Part shown: piece after piece, positions 1 through 8,452 of the stretch
Numbering within the stretch: the stretch's first letter is position 1
Layout of the letters: the number at the start of each line of letters is the position of its first letter
Virus record (IMG/VR): IMGVR_UViG_3300049811_000497
Location: 1-51,519 of that record
DNA from: a virus
Strand: one strand, 5' to 3'
Length of the DNA: 51,519 bases
Made by a program: the position numbers and the translations under genes
The notes under the pieces: model-generated
What the model saw: the letters and a program-made list of their open reading frames with translations, nothing else
What the model was told of the DNA's origin: nothing
Databases searched by the model: none

Positions 1-1223
1 TATATCAAAGTGCCATAGAAAATCCAAACGGCTCGGTTTATTTTTCTTATCGCTGTTCTCCAAAAGGAATTCATGAAGATTTCATGAACCCACAAATGAC
101 ACAAAAACAGCTTGAGGACTACAAAACTAAATTTCCTCCGCAGGAATTTGCTCGTTATTTTAAAAACGTGTGGGATACTGGTGTAAAAAAGATATTTACC
201 CCTGCTCAGTTGGAAGCAATGCACTATTTTGGCATTAAAAACGCAAATCCGAAAGATTATGCTGCCGCAGTAAATCTTATTTTAACTTTAGAAAAGAAGG
301 ATGAGTTGCTTTTAGAAATAAAAACAAAAAGACAAAACAATCTTCCTGTGCCTGATGGGGAGGAAGAGAGAATAAATCAGACAGTATACTCTATTTTAGA
401 TCCAATGAAAAATTATTATCAGTTGGATCTTACGACTTATATGTGTGAAATGGCTTCTAGGTCTGATTTGAGGGTTTTAAGTGATCTTTTTGATACAGAT
501 TGGGTTATAGGCGTAGGAATTGACCGAGCAGATCCGTTAAAAAGCAAGCCAGATACTTTTGAAAAACAAACAGATGATATTGGTGAGAAAATAAGGTCTA
601 AAAAGACTACTGGTGCAAGGACAATGATGGTTTATGTTGCTAAAGGTTTGGCTGGAAGTAGGTCAGATTATACTCTTTTTACTGATAAGGAGAGAATAAA
701 CAAGTATATTTATGTTATTTTGGGTGTAAAACACTGTGCTACATCAACAATTGAGGAGATTAAGAAGGAAATTCTTCTTGCTGATGAAGAGTATGATGGA
801 ATTGACGCCATTTGCTCTGAAAGATGGGGTATGTTTGATATTATTACTTGGTGCGAGGAAAGAGGGATAGAAATTGAGCTTATTTCCCCCACAGTAGATA
901 AGCAAAGGGAAGGTTTTGGTGAATTTTACTTAGCTGTATCTAATGGTAGGATGAAAACAGCCCCAATAGGGTATTATGGAAGTAAGCAGAAAGATATTTT
1001 TATGGAAGAGATGGGGGCTGTAGAGAGTGATCCAGATAAAGTTTGGTATGGATCTCCAGAAAAGAGCAAATCTAATGGAATACAGGATGATACTGTGTTT
1101 GCATCTGTTTGGGGGGTGTATGGTTTGCGTTTTAAAGGAATAGAGGATATGCGTCCAAGAATGGGACGAGCAGAATTTTTAGGGGAGTTTTTACCTAATA
1201 AAGATTTACACGGTAAGTATTAA
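1..1223 (+). CDS. Terminase large subunit, C-terminal part (cut by window edge)
   Basis: The reading frame (codons from position 3) is open to the left edge, so the gene starts outside the window; the ATG at 84 is internal. About 406 residues are visible. They correspond to the end of the ATPase domain and the RuvC/RNase H-like nuclease that cuts concatemeric DNA during packaging. The acidic nuclease positions are recognisable: GVGIDRADP near nt 510-530, an ICSERWG segment near nt 805-825, and GIQDDTVFA near nt 1078-1104. The P-loop lies off the window. The portal gene follows after 11 bases, the usual order in tailed phages. Assignment rests on motifs and position. Confidence 0.88.
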   Translation, partial: YQSAIENPNGSVYFSYRCSPKGIHEDFMNPQMTQKQLEDYKTKFPPQEFARYFKNVWDTGVKKIFTPAQLEAMHYFGIKNANPKDYAAAVNLILTLEKKDELLLEIKTKRQNNLPVPDGEEERINQTVYSILDPMKNYYQLDLTTYMCEMASRSDLRVLSDLFDTDWVIGVGIDRADPLKSKPDTFEKQTDDIGEKIRSKKTTGARTMMVYVAKGLAGSRSDYTLFTDKERINKYIYVILGVKHCATSTIEEIKKEILLADEEYDGIDAICSERWGMFDIITWCEERGIEIELISPTVDKQREGFGEFYLAVSNGRMKTAPIGYYGSKQKDIFMEEMGAVESDPDKVWYGSPEKSKSNGIQDDTVFASVWGVYGLRFKGIEDMRPRMGRAEFLGEFLPNKDLHGKY

Positions 1224-1234
1224 ATGGAGGAGAT

Positions 1235-2899
1235 ATGACAGTACAGGCAGAAGATAAATTGGTTCTTTATATGGATGAAGAGATCAGGAAGAGGTTGGAG
1301 GCCATTCCTGATGAAAAGCTTTTAGAGATGAGTTTTAGTGCTGCTTTTCAGCAGAATCCTTCTGATTCTATTCATTATGCTGTTGATTCTGATGGTTTTC
1401 CTTTAGTTTCTGGATCAATTGATGATCTTTTAGAAAACATTTCTGATTTACAAAAAGAGTGTTGGGTTAAGTTTAATACTAACCCTCAAATTAATACAGC
1501 AATTACTGATAATGGGGGATCAGTTTGTGGTAAGGGGTTTAAGATAGTATCTCATGAGAAGGATGTTAAAGAGTATTTGTACGAATTAATGTATGATTCT
1601 AGAAACAGACTTTATACAAATTTTGAAAAGTTTGTTATCCGGTCTGAAATTGAAGGGGAGCTTTTTTTGTGTGCTAGTCTTCATGAGGATGGTTTTGTTG
1701 AAATAGATTTTATGTCTCCCGGATCTCTTAAAGAAATCCATTATCACCCTTTTAAACAGACTTTACCATTACTTTATGAGTTTAATGTGGCTGAAAAAGG
1801 ATCTTCTTCTGCTACAACTATTAAACAAATACCTTCAATCTATGTGTCAGAATTTACTTCTTTAGCCAAAGAAATGGAAAGTTTAGATGTATATGATAAA
1901 ACAAAAGTTTTGCGCTTAAAAAGCAAAACAGGTGTTTGGAAAAAAACTAACGGTTATCAGTCTTTTATTATTTCTTGGGATAAAGGTTTGTTCACTAAAA
2001 GAAATGTTTCTTCCATGAGAACCACTATTGAGTGGGCAAACCATTATGAGAACTTAAAGAGATATGAAATTGACCATAAGAAGTCTTCTGGTTCATATTT
2101 ATGGGTTTTTAGTTTTGAAGATCCAAGAGCATTTAAGAATTGGTTATCACTTAGCGAAGAAGACAGATTAAAAACAGGTGTTTACCAGAAGAAAACTCCC
2201 GGAGGCTCTTTAGTTCTTCCTCCCGGCATGAAAGTTGAGGTTAAGAATCCGCAGCTTCCTAAGATTTCTGATTCTGATACGGATATTATGCACATGATTA
2301 CTTCAGGATTAAATAAGCCTGAAGATATGGTAACTGGGCAGAGTTCTGGGACTTATGGATCTGTTAAAGCTTCTAGAGGCCCTGAATCAGATAGAAATGA
2401 AAACAGGAAATCTAAATTCAGGCTTTTCTTAATTTATGATTTTTTTAAGCACATTTTTAGGTTGAAGAATTTTACAAACCCTTCTTTCAAGTTGGAAAGG
2501 GTTGTTGATGAAGTGGTTGATTTTAAGGATGGCAAGGAAATTTTTGAGAAGGTAAAAGTCCCTGTATGGGAGTGTGTAGATGTAATGTTTCCTGTATCTG
2601 AAGTAAACGATATTGAAAGCAGAGCTAAAGCTTATTTAGGTGTAAAGCATGGAAGTCTTGTAGATGCTTTAGGAATTCCACCTTCTGATATAGCAGAAAA
2701 GTTAGGTTTCGTGGGTTATAAATATTTAAGAATGAAAGCAGCTACAGAAAAGAAGATGTACCCGGAGCTTATATCTACTGTTGATAGCGACTTACTTGAC
2801 ACAGATCAGGAAAAGGATATTGAAAAGCCTAAAGAGGGGGTGAAAGTCACTGAAAAGAAAAAGAAAACTGCTAAAACTGGAGAGAAGAAAAAAGTATGA
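1235..2899 (+). CDS. Portal protein
   Basis: 554 residues, a normal portal size, between terminase and head protease. It starts at an ATG preceded by GGAGGAG (1225-1231). The portal forms the dodecameric ring at the capsid vertex through which DNA enters and to which the tail docks. Supporting features are the mixed alpha/beta N-terminal half, the central NKPEDMVTG segment and following Gly/Ser-rich stretch (typical of portal stem/crown regions in this superfamily), and a very Lys-rich C-terminal tail (last 30 residues). It overlaps the next gene by 4 bases (ATGA), suggesting translational coupling. No catalytic motif is expected; identity is from context and overall composition. Confidence 0.85.
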   Translation: MTVQAEDKLVLYMDEEIRKRLEAIPDEKLLEMSFSAAFQQNPSDSIHYAVDSDGFPLVSGSIDDLLENISDLQKECWVKFNTNPQINTAITDNGGSVCGKGFKIVSHEKDVKEYLYELMYDSRNRLYTNFEKFVIRSEIEGELFLCASLHEDGFVEIDFMSPGSLKEIHYHPFKQTLPLLYEFNVAEKGSSSATTIKQIPSIYVSEFTSLAKEMESLDVYDKTKVLRLKSKTGVWKKTNGYQSFIISWDKGLFTKRNVSSMRTTIEWANHYENLKRYEIDHKKSSGSYLWVFSFEDPRAFKNWLSLSEEDRLKTGVYQKKTPGGSLVLPPGMKVEVKNPQLPKISDSDTDIMHMITSGLNKPEDMVTGQSSGTYGSVKASRGPESDRNENRKSKFRLFLIYDFFKHIFRLKNFTNPSFKLERVVDEVVDFKDGKEIFEKVKVPVWECVDVMFPVSEVNDIESRAKAYLGVKHGSLVDALGIPPSDIAEKLGFVGYKYLRMKAATEKKMYPELISTVDSDLLDTDQEKDIEKPKEGVKVTEKKKKTAKTGEKKKV

Positions 2900-4326
2900 A
2901 TGATAAAAGAGGCAAGCACATTCTTTCCGATTTTCTGGATAATGCGTGGTATATTTATCCAGAGAACTTTAGGTTTTTGTTGGATTTGGTAACTAAAAAC
3001 ATTAATTTCGATGAGAAGTTAGCTTTAGAAAGAAGGGCTGAAATAACTCAGATTCAAGATTCCCGCATGAAGCTAATAGGTGATACTGGTATCGCTTATA
3101 TCCCTGTAAGAGGAACTATTCATCCAAGGGCTTCCCTTTATACTCAAGTTTGCGGTGGAACTTCAATTTCTGAACTTACTTCGGAGTTCACCAGTGCTAG
3201 AGATAATCCTGACATTAAAGCTATTCTTTTTGATCATGATAGCCCCGGTGGTATTGCGACGAGTATCAACGCTTTTAGCAACTTGGTTTTCGAGTCAAGA
3301 GGGATTAAACCGATTTATTCTTATGTTGATGGTACTTGTGCTAGTGCTGATTTTTGGATCGCATCTGCTGCCGACAAATTAATCATTGATCAGACTGCCA
3401 GATTGGGAAGTGTAGGTACTGTTGTGGGCGTTCCCAAGAAGGGGGCTGATGAGCAGTACGTAGAAATTACCAATTCTTTATCACCTTATAAACGTCCTGA
3501 TATTGAAAACAAAGATCACTATGATTCTATTGTTAAGTATTTGGATCAGATGACTGATGTTTTTCATGAAAGCTTGGCCAAGAATTTTGGTGTAACTAAA
3601 GATCATGTTATAGAAAACTTTGGGAAGGGTGGCCTTAAAGTTGGAGAACATGCTGTTTCTGCTAAAATGGCTAGTAGAACTGGAAGTTTTGATAGCTGTG
3701 TTGAGGAGATTTTAAGTGAAGTTGACAGTGGCAAAGCATTTCAAGTATTAGATAATTTGTCTGAGGCTAATAGCCAAAAAAATGGAGGTATTATGGATAT
3801 TAAGGAACTGAAGGCCAATCATCCTGAATTGGTGAAGATGATTGAAGATGAAACCTTGCAGACTGTTGGAAATGAAACGGTTGAACTGAAAATCATTATT
3901 GCTTCTTTAGAAGAGAGTAATGCTAATTTAACTAAGACTCTTATTGACAAAGAGACTGAACTTTCCAAGAAAAAGGCTAGTGAGATTTTTGATTCCGCTT
4001 TTGAAAACAGCAATATTCCTGCTAAATTCTCCGGCAAAGTCTTCAAGGATACTGAATTGGCGTCCTTTATTGATTCTGAAGGTAAATTGAACTCCAAGGG
4101 CTATTCTGAATCTGTTGATGCCGCCATTGCTTCTTGGGAAGAGGATTTTTCTGATCTTATCATTGATAAGAAGGAAAATAAGGATTCCGAGGAAGAAAAC
4201 AAGGATTCCGATGATAATAAGGAAGACAACAAGGATAAGGAAATCCTTGGTACTTCTATTGTTGATTCTGTTGGTAAAGTTGACGAAGATTTAGTTAATA
4301 ATCTTGTAAATTACGCTATCAAGTAA
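2896..4326 (+). CDS. Head maturation protease (S49/SppA-like) fused to scaffold domain
   Basis: 476 residues. Residues about 60-290 form an S49 (SppA/ClpP-fold) serine peptidase: YIPVRGTI, then FDHDSPGG (oxyanion region), then GTCASADFWIASAADK, where the Ser of ASADFW is the likely nucleophile, and a GSVGTVVGV strand. Residues 300-476 are a highly charged, coiled-coil-prone segment rich in Glu, Lys and Asp, as expected of a scaffold that is cleaved and expelled. This is the lambda C/Nu3 arrangement, in which protease and scaffold share a frame. It starts within the portal stop (ATGA overlap). A second, internal start at 3793 probably makes scaffold alone. Confidence 0.9.
   Translation: MNDKRGKHILSDFLDNAWYIYPENFRFLLDLVTKNINFDEKLALERRAEITQIQDSRMKLIGDTGIAYIPVRGTIHPRASLYTQVCGGTSISELTSEFTSARDNPDIKAILFDHDSPGGIATSINAFSNLVFESRGIKPIYSYVDGTCASADFWIASAADKLIIDQTARLGSVGTVVGVPKKGADEQYVEITNSLSPYKRPDIENKDHYDSIVKYLDQMTDVFHESLAKNFGVTKDHVIENFGKGGLKVGEHAVSAKMASRTGSFDSCVEEILSEVDSGKAFQVLDNLSEANSQKNGGIMDIKELKANHPELVKMIEDETLQTVGNETVELKIIIASLEESNANLTKTLIDKETELSKKKASEIFDSAFENSNIPAKFSGKVFKDTELASFIDSEGKLNSKGYSESVDAAIASWEEDFSDLIIDKKENKDSEEENKDSDDNKEDNKDKEILGTSIVDSVGKVDEDLVNNLVNYAIK
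3793..4326 (+). CDS. Nested scaffold protein (internal in-frame start)
   Basis: Inside the protease gene, in the same frame, an ATG at 3793 is preceded by GGAGGT (3784-3789), as good as the ribosome-binding sites of the stand-alone genes here. Initiation would give a 177-residue protein consisting exactly of the charged, coiled-coil-rich C-terminal scaffold segment (MDIKELKANHPELVK onward). Lambda Nu3 is made this way from within gene C. The boundary coincides with the end of the protease domain, which supports a real second product. Not proven; it could also be a chance match. Confidence 0.6.
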   Translation: MDIKELKANHPELVKMIEDETLQTVGNETVELKIIIASLEESNANLTKTLIDKETELSKKKASEIFDSAFENSNIPAKFSGKVFKDTELASFIDSEGKLNSKGYSESVDAAIASWEEDFSDLIIDKKENKDSEEENKDSDDNKEDNKDKEILGTSIVDSVGKVDEDLVNNLVNYAIK

Positions 4327-4342
4327 TTGGAGGCAAAATAAT

Positions 4343-5056
4343 ATGGCTAAAGCTGTAATGGGTCCCGGCGTTACGTCTGCTGGTTTAGGTGGAATGGCTC
4401 CGCAGGTAAACCGTGTTGGTTACTCTGCTATTCGTGAACGGAAACTTTTTTACTCCCAGAGAGAAGTTGCTCTTTTGCTGGAAAAGCAGCTTCGTGGTGG
4501 TTATGGCGATCTTCTGGCCGGAACGGTTCTGGCTGAAATGACCGCTGCTCCTTATGATCTGGTTCCTTATATTCCTGACACTATTTCTACTACTGATGTT
4601 GGTCGTATTTTCTTGGTTAATGATAACATCACTGCTGCTACCTTTAAGATTTGGGCTGAAGATCGTGGTAAGCTCAAGGCTGCTGATGTTATCGTTTTGA
4701 CGGATACTGATGGAACTTATGAAGAAGCTACGGTTTCTTCTATGGCTGAAGATGCGGGTGGGCGTACTTGGACGGTTACTTTAAGTGGTGCTACGGTCAC
4801 TGCTGGCGGTTTTACTGTTGCCAAGTCTGCTAACTGTTATCTGAAGTCTGGTGCTTCTGGTAAGCGTTCTACGGCCAAGTACATTCTTGATCAGGATGTT
4901 TATACTGGTAACTATGAAAACCCCACTCCCGGTGCTCTGACGAGCGTTTTCTTATCTAATGGTATCGTTTACAAGTCCATGATGGTTGGTCTTGATGCTA
5001 CGGCTGCTTCTGCTCTTGGTGCCGTTATCGACGGTAATTTTGTAATCGTTAAATAA
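4343..5056 (+). CDS. Head decoration protein (lambda gpD-like)
   Basis: 237 residues, immediately before the major capsid gene. It starts at ATG after GGAGG (4328-4332). The C-terminal portion (about residues 180-237) carries the gpD-type pattern AKYILDQDVYTG followed by TPGALTSVFLSNGIVYKSM, which binds and cements hexamers on the capsid surface. The middle (residues 90-170) is a small beta-rich insert not present in lambda gpD, which is only about 110 residues. Codons are richer in C and G at third positions than those of neighbouring accessory genes, in keeping with an abundant virion protein. Confidence 0.85.
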   Translation: MAKAVMGPGVTSAGLGGMAPQVNRVGYSAIRERKLFYSQREVALLLEKQLRGGYGDLLAGTVLAEMTAAPYDLVPYIPDTISTTDVGRIFLVNDNITAATFKIWAEDRGKLKAADVIVLTDTDGTYEEATVSSMAEDAGGRTWTVTLSGATVTAGGFTVAKSANCYLKSGASGKRSTAKYILDQDVYTGNYENPTPGALTSVFLSNGIVYKSMMVGLDATAASALGAVIDGNFVIVK

Positions 5057-5075
5057 TTGAGGGAGAAATAAGTTT

Positions 5076-6293
5076 ATGTCCAAAAATACTCCGAATGCTT
5101 TACGGTTTGAAAACCTTACGGCTGTTATCAAGAAGTTGCCCGTAGCCCCGGATAACATGTTTCTGAACCTTTTTGGTGTAGATCAGGAAGAGTCGGATAC
5201 CATCCGTTGGGGTTCTGAATACGGTACTGTTGGGATGACTCCGTTTGCGGCCCCCGGTGCCCCTTCTCCGGTTACGACCGATGACACTTTTTATGGGGAA
5301 GGATCGGCCCGTGCTGCCTTCTTCAAGGAAAAGCGTTATTTTGATGAGCAGTTCTTGAATAACCTTCAGGACCCGATGGACCCGTTTAAGCGCAAGAAGG
5401 CTGAACAGGTTCTTGCTGAAAACCTTCAGAAAATGAATTATCGCATTGATCGTCGTCGTGAATGGATGATCGCACAGATGCTTTTCCGTGGCGGTTTCTC
5501 CTACACACAGGAAAAGGGTATTCGCCTTTCTGTGGATTACGGTATTCCCGCTACCCATAAGCTTCAGCTTTTGGGCAATGATGTGTGGGGAACTGGAACC
5601 ACTCGCAACCCTGTTGAAGACATCTTCGACATGAAGAAGATCCTTTCTGATGATGCTGGTGTTTCTCCTGAATACACCATCACCACCACTGAAGTTATCA
5701 AAATGCTCATGTTTGATACTAATGTGCAGGAACTTCTGAAAAAGTCTACTTTTGGTGATGGCAACCTGTTTGCTAATCCTGCCCCGGTTCTGGCTTCTCT
5801 GCTTGGTGTTGGCGATCTTCGCGTTTATGATGCTAAGTATGAAATTCGCTCGTTCTTGGCAGCTACCGCCTCTGCTACCGCTTCTTTTGTCGTTGAAGAT
5901 ACGACTGATATGGAAGTTGGGGCTACTCTGCGCGTCGTGGACATGTCCAAGAATCGCGCTTGGGAAGATCTGACGATTCAGACCATTAACCACTCCACGA
6001 TGACGATTACGACCACTGCTCCCTGTACTGGCACCTATCGCGTTGGCCGTGACATCGTTATTATGAAGAAGAACTTTGTTGATCCTTATTCTTTCATGAT
6101 GTTTAATAGCATGGCTGAAGGTAAGAAGGTCGCAAAGATCATGGAAGCTCCTTATGGCATTCCTCGCCGTTATGGTAAGTTTGCTGATTCCAAGATGGAA
6201 TGGGACCCGGATGGAGTTTGGATTCGTATTCAGGACAAGGCTCTTCCTGTTCTGTACAATCCCGAAACTATAATCACCATGAAGGTTAAGTAG
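5076..6293 (+). CDS. Major capsid protein (gpE family)
   Basis: 405 residues; it follows decoration protein and scaffold. It reads as a phage major capsid protein E family member: an N-terminal NLFGVDQEESDTIRW segment, a loop with FKEKRYFDEQFLNNLQDP, then the long helix RKKAEQVLAENLQKM and RIDRRREWMIAQML, and a C-terminal half ending with DPDGVWIRIQDKALPVLYNPE. A beta insert of about 60 residues near 255-320 (ATASATASFVVEDTTDMEVGA) may be a surface domain. Codon use is strongly biased to C/G-ending and GCT/GGT codons, as in the tail tube gene, consistent with high expression. Start at ATG after GAGGGAGAAA. Confidence 0.92.
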   Translation: MSKNTPNALRFENLTAVIKKLPVAPDNMFLNLFGVDQEESDTIRWGSEYGTVGMTPFAAPGAPSPVTTDDTFYGEGSARAAFFKEKRYFDEQFLNNLQDPMDPFKRKKAEQVLAENLQKMNYRIDRRREWMIAQMLFRGGFSYTQEKGIRLSVDYGIPATHKLQLLGNDVWGTGTTRNPVEDIFDMKKILSDDAGVSPEYTITTTEVIKMLMFDTNVQELLKKSTFGDGNLFANPAPVLASLLGVGDLRVYDAKYEIRSFLAATASATASFVVEDTTDMEVGATLRVVDMSKNRAWEDLTIQTINHSTMTITTTAPCTGTYRVGRDIVIMKKNFVDPYSFMMFNSMAEGKKVAKIMEAPYGIPRRYGKFADSKMEWDPDGVWIRIQDKALPVLYNPETIITMKVK

Positions 6294-6306
6294 TAAATAG
6301 GAGTTT

Positions 6307-6636
6307 ATGATGAAAATTCGCTTGAAGGTTTCAGTGAAAGTCAGGGGTGGGCGTGTTTTTACCCCCGGCGTGTATGATTCTGAAATTGAGGCTTATTTCC
6401 CTCTTTTTGCTGTTCTTGATTTGGATTCTGAATCTGATGCTTTTGAATATTTAAATACTCCTATTCCTGCTCCTGTTGAAAATCTCCCCCCTGGTGATTT
6501 GGGGGGAGATGGTGATTCTGATGAGGATGAGGTGATTGAAGAAGATGAGGCAGAAGAGGAGGAAGAAATTGTAGAAGAAGAGGAAGTGGAAGAAAAGCCT
6601 AAAAAGAAAAAGGGCAATAAAAAGAAAGGTAAGTAG
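6307..6636 (+). CDS. Small acidic protein with Lys-rich C-terminus, unknown function
   Basis: 109 residues. The first 55 residues look folded (MKIRLKVSVKVRGGRVFTPG). The rest is low complexity: a Pro/Gly-rich patch, then nearly continuous Glu and Asp with some Val/Ile (about residues 68-95), ending in Lys-rich repeats. GGAG lies at 6300-6303, so the second of two adjacent ATGs (6310) has the better spacing. Its position between major capsid and connector genes suggests a head-associated role, perhaps a capsid accessory or completion factor, but no family was recognised. A perfect 10-bp inverted repeat (6482-6491 with 6501-6510) lies inside the gene. Confidence 0.7.
   Translation: MMKIRLKVSVKVRGGRVFTPGVYDSEIEAYFPLFAVLDLDSESDAFEYLNTPIPAPVENLPPGDLGGDGDSDEDEVIEEDEAEEEEEIVEEEEVEEKPKKKKGNKKKGK
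6482..6510 (+). repeat. Perfect 10-bp hairpin inside the acidic protein gene
   Basis: ATCTCCCCCC (6482-6491) pairs perfectly with GGGGGGAGAT (6501-6510) around a 9-nt loop. It is very GC-rich in an AT-rich genome and lies 190 bases after the end of the major capsid gene. No T-run follows, so it is not a standard intrinsic terminator; it could be an RNA processing or stability element. Confidence 0.6.
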
Positions 6637-6638
6637 AA

Positions 6639-7067
6639 ATGGTAATAAACAGCACAGATGAACTTATCGACACTTTGCGCTTTAAAATGGGCACAAATTC
6701 CGATAACCTCACAGATGATGGATTTTCTGTTGCTGTTGATAGTGCGCTTTTAGAATTAGGATGGGTGCTGCCTTGCACCCATCCTAATAAAGTTTTGTGG
6801 ATAATTAATCGTTCTTTAAGATATTGTATTGAAATATTGTTAATTGAATCCGCTCATAAGTTTAGATACGATAAAATATTTCTGCAAAACAGATTTTCGC
6901 ATTATCAAGCATTAATAACTAAAATGGATGATGATTTTAGAAGAGCTATTGAGGATAATCCATCTCTTTTTTCCAGTATGGTTCAACTTGATCCTGAATT
7001 TATTGTTTCATCTATGATGGCTTATATTCCTAATTTGAGGGATTACGATATTTATGGGAGGGAGTAA
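6639..7067 (+). CDS. Putative head-tail connector/adaptor protein
   Basis: 142 residues, mostly helical by composition, beginning with a TDELIDTLRFKMG helix and a conserved-looking LRYCIEILLIESAHKF helix. The position directly after the capsid genes and before HK97 gp10-like and tail genes is where adaptor proteins (HK97 gp6/SPP1 gp15 type) are encoded; these are small helical proteins that bind the portal. No diagnostic motif was seen, so the role is inferred from synteny. It contains a perfect 14-bp hairpin (6755-6788) whose two arms lie in codons for GWV and HPN, so the coding sequence tolerates a strong RNA structure. Confidence 0.6.
   Translation: MVINSTDELIDTLRFKMGTNSDNLTDDGFSVAVDSALLELGWVLPCTHPNKVLWIINRSLRYCIEILLIESAHKFRYDKIFLQNRFSHYQALITKMDDDFRRAIEDNPSLFSSMVQLDPEFIVSSMMAYIPNLRDYDIYGRE
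6755..6788 (+). repeat. Perfect 14-bp hairpin inside the connector gene
   Basis: ATTAGGATGGGTGC (6755-6768) pairs with GCACCCATCCTAAT (6775-6788) around a 6-nt loop (TGCCTT). It is fully within coding sequence. No poly-T follows. It is one of three strong hairpins within 720 bases downstream of the major capsid gene. Confidence 0.75.
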
Positions 7068-7070
7068 TTT

Positions 7071-7655
7071 ATGGCTATTGCAGAAGATCTCTCCCAAGTA
7101 TTTAAAGAGATAGGTTCTAAGATTGAAATTTTGGGAACCCTCCCTGCTGTTTTTGAGTATGTAGATATTACGAAAACAGACAGGGAGGGTTTTTTTACGT
7201 GTACTTTCCCTTCTACCACGAAAGCAGTGCCCGGAAGTGTTATTTCAGTTTCTACGAGTGGCGAGAAGTTTCTAATTCTTCATGTTGTTAAACAGCAATT
7301 TGAAAATACAATAGTTCTTATAGATGCTGCAATGGTTTATTGTAGGAATTCAGTAAACCTTAAAAGATTGTCTGAATCAAAAGATCCTGTAACAAGAGAA
7401 AAAGATCTGACTTGGACTGATGTTTCTTCTAATTTTTGTTACATATCACAAACAACTACTGGAAATATTTTAAATTCAGAATTTGATGAAGCTTTTTTTA
7501 ATGAAAAAAATAAGAAAATGTTTATTTCTGCATCTTCTGGAGTAAAAACTGGGGATAGAGCAGAGTTTTCTACAGTTAAATTGCAAGTTGGTGATATTGA
7601 TAATCTCCGTTATCCAGGAGTTTGTGTTTGTGAGCTTTTTGAGGATGAAAGATAA
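7071..7655 (+). CDS. Putative head-closure/stopper protein, unknown family
   Basis: 194 residues, beta-rich in the middle (FEYVDITKTDREGFFTC; PGSVISVSTSGEKFLILHVV). Position after the adaptor candidate suggests the head-closure (stopper) protein that seals the head after packaging, a beta-barrel in known cases; this is inference from gene order. It starts 3 bases after the previous stop with GGGAGG (7056-7061) upstream, and its stop overlaps the next start (TAATG). A terminator-like hairpin (7136-7196) sits in its first third. Confidence 0.5.
   Translation: MAIAEDLSQVFKEIGSKIEILGTLPAVFEYVDITKTDREGFFTCTFPSTTKAVPGSVISVSTSGEKFLILHVVKQQFENTIVLIDAAMVYCRNSVNLKRLSESKDPVTREKDLTWTDVSSNFCYISQTTTGNILNSEFDEAFFNEKNKKMFISASSGVKTGDRAEFSTVKLQVGDIDNLRYPGVCVCELFEDER
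7136..7196 (+). terminator. Terminator-like hairpin inside a coding sequence
   Basis: AACCCTCCCTG (7136-7146) pairs with CAGGGAGGGTT (7181-7191), and after a small internal loop TGTTTT (7148-7153) pairs with AAAACA (7173-7178). The right arm runs into a stretch of seven T (7190-7196). This is the form of an intrinsic terminator, but it lies about 65 bases inside the head-closure candidate gene, so it would attenuate rather than end the late transcript. Ribosomes translating the gene would also open it. Confidence 0.55.
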
Positions 7656-8452
7656 TGCCAAATTCATACTTAACTGTTCCACCGGCCCATATGCCTCTTA
7701 TGATGTGGGGAAATGCTGGAGCAAAAACAGGAAAATATAATCTTGAAGCTAGATATAGTAATTTTGGGAAATATACTCAAGTTAATGTAATTCAACTACT
7801 AACTAATACTTTAAATTACTATGTGTCCATTTCTGATAGAGGAAATGCTCGTTTCAGTAAAACTGCTGCGGAAGCTTGTGCTAAATTTGTAAGAAAACAG
7901 ATAAGAGCTAATGCTTATAAATCAATGGTTCCTGCTCTAACTAAGAAGTGGGCTAAGACTAAATCAAGGTTGAAGTTGGCCCATCAAACAGGCATGGCCA
8001 CAGAGCACTTGGTAAGGAACATTACAGCATTTAGGACGAATATTAAGGACCATGCTTTTAAGGAAACAAGGCATACAGGGTATGTTGTTGGTGTAAATCA
8101 GATGGCTGATTTTACAAGAGATGCTGATAAAGTGCCTAAAATGCCAAAGAGAAAGTCTTACCGACCGGATTATTATAAAGCCAAGGTTTTAAATAAGAAG
8201 AAAAACAAAGTTAAGGAAGTTCAAATTTGGCGTCTAGGATCTGATTTTTTGAATGCGAAACTTTATTGGTTAGAACATGGTTTTACTGGAAAAGGCCATA
8301 AAGGGGTTTCTTTTAGGGTTCCACCTAGACCAATTTTTACTAAAGCTGTGGAAGACTTCATCAGGAAATTTAAAGGCGGGGAAGATTTTGTAGGACAGTT
8401 AAAGATGGGTTCCAGAGGCACTTTGGAATTCAAATTTAAAGCTCATCGTTAA
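7655..8452 (+). CDS. HK97 gp10-like tail completion protein
   Basis: 265 residues, strongly basic. The C-terminal pattern LYWLEHGFTGKGHKG, then RVPPRPIFTKAVEDF, matches the HK97 gp10/minor tail completion family, which joins the head connector to the tail tube. The N-terminal helix containing FSKTAAEACAKFVRKQIRANAY and the KKWAKTKSRLK stretch are also typical. It is longer than the usual 120-160 residues because of a roughly 100-residue insert in the middle with Lys-rich loops. The start overlaps the preceding stop (TAATG). Confidence 0.72.
   Translation: MPNSYLTVPPAHMPLMMWGNAGAKTGKYNLEARYSNFGKYTQVNVIQLLTNTLNYYVSISDRGNARFSKTAAEACAKFVRKQIRANAYKSMVPALTKKWAKTKSRLKLAHQTGMATEHLVRNITAFRTNIKDHAFKETRHTGYVVGVNQMADFTRDADKVPKMPKRKSYRPDYYKAKVLNKKKNKVKEVQIWRLGSDFLNAKLYWLEHGFTGKGHKGVSFRVPPRPIFTKAVEDFIRKFKGGEDFVGQLKMGSRGTLEFKFKAHR

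Noticed and set aside
5100-5993. A long open frame (297 codons) on the minus strand across the major capsid gene.
   Set aside because: It is antisense to a well-supported capsid gene, has low-complexity, motif-free sequence, and arises from the biased codon use of the capsid gene.
6482-7196. The idea that the hairpins after the capsid gene mark a group I intron or inserted element.
   Set aside because: All three lie in uninterrupted reading frames, with no split gene and no intron core pattern visible.
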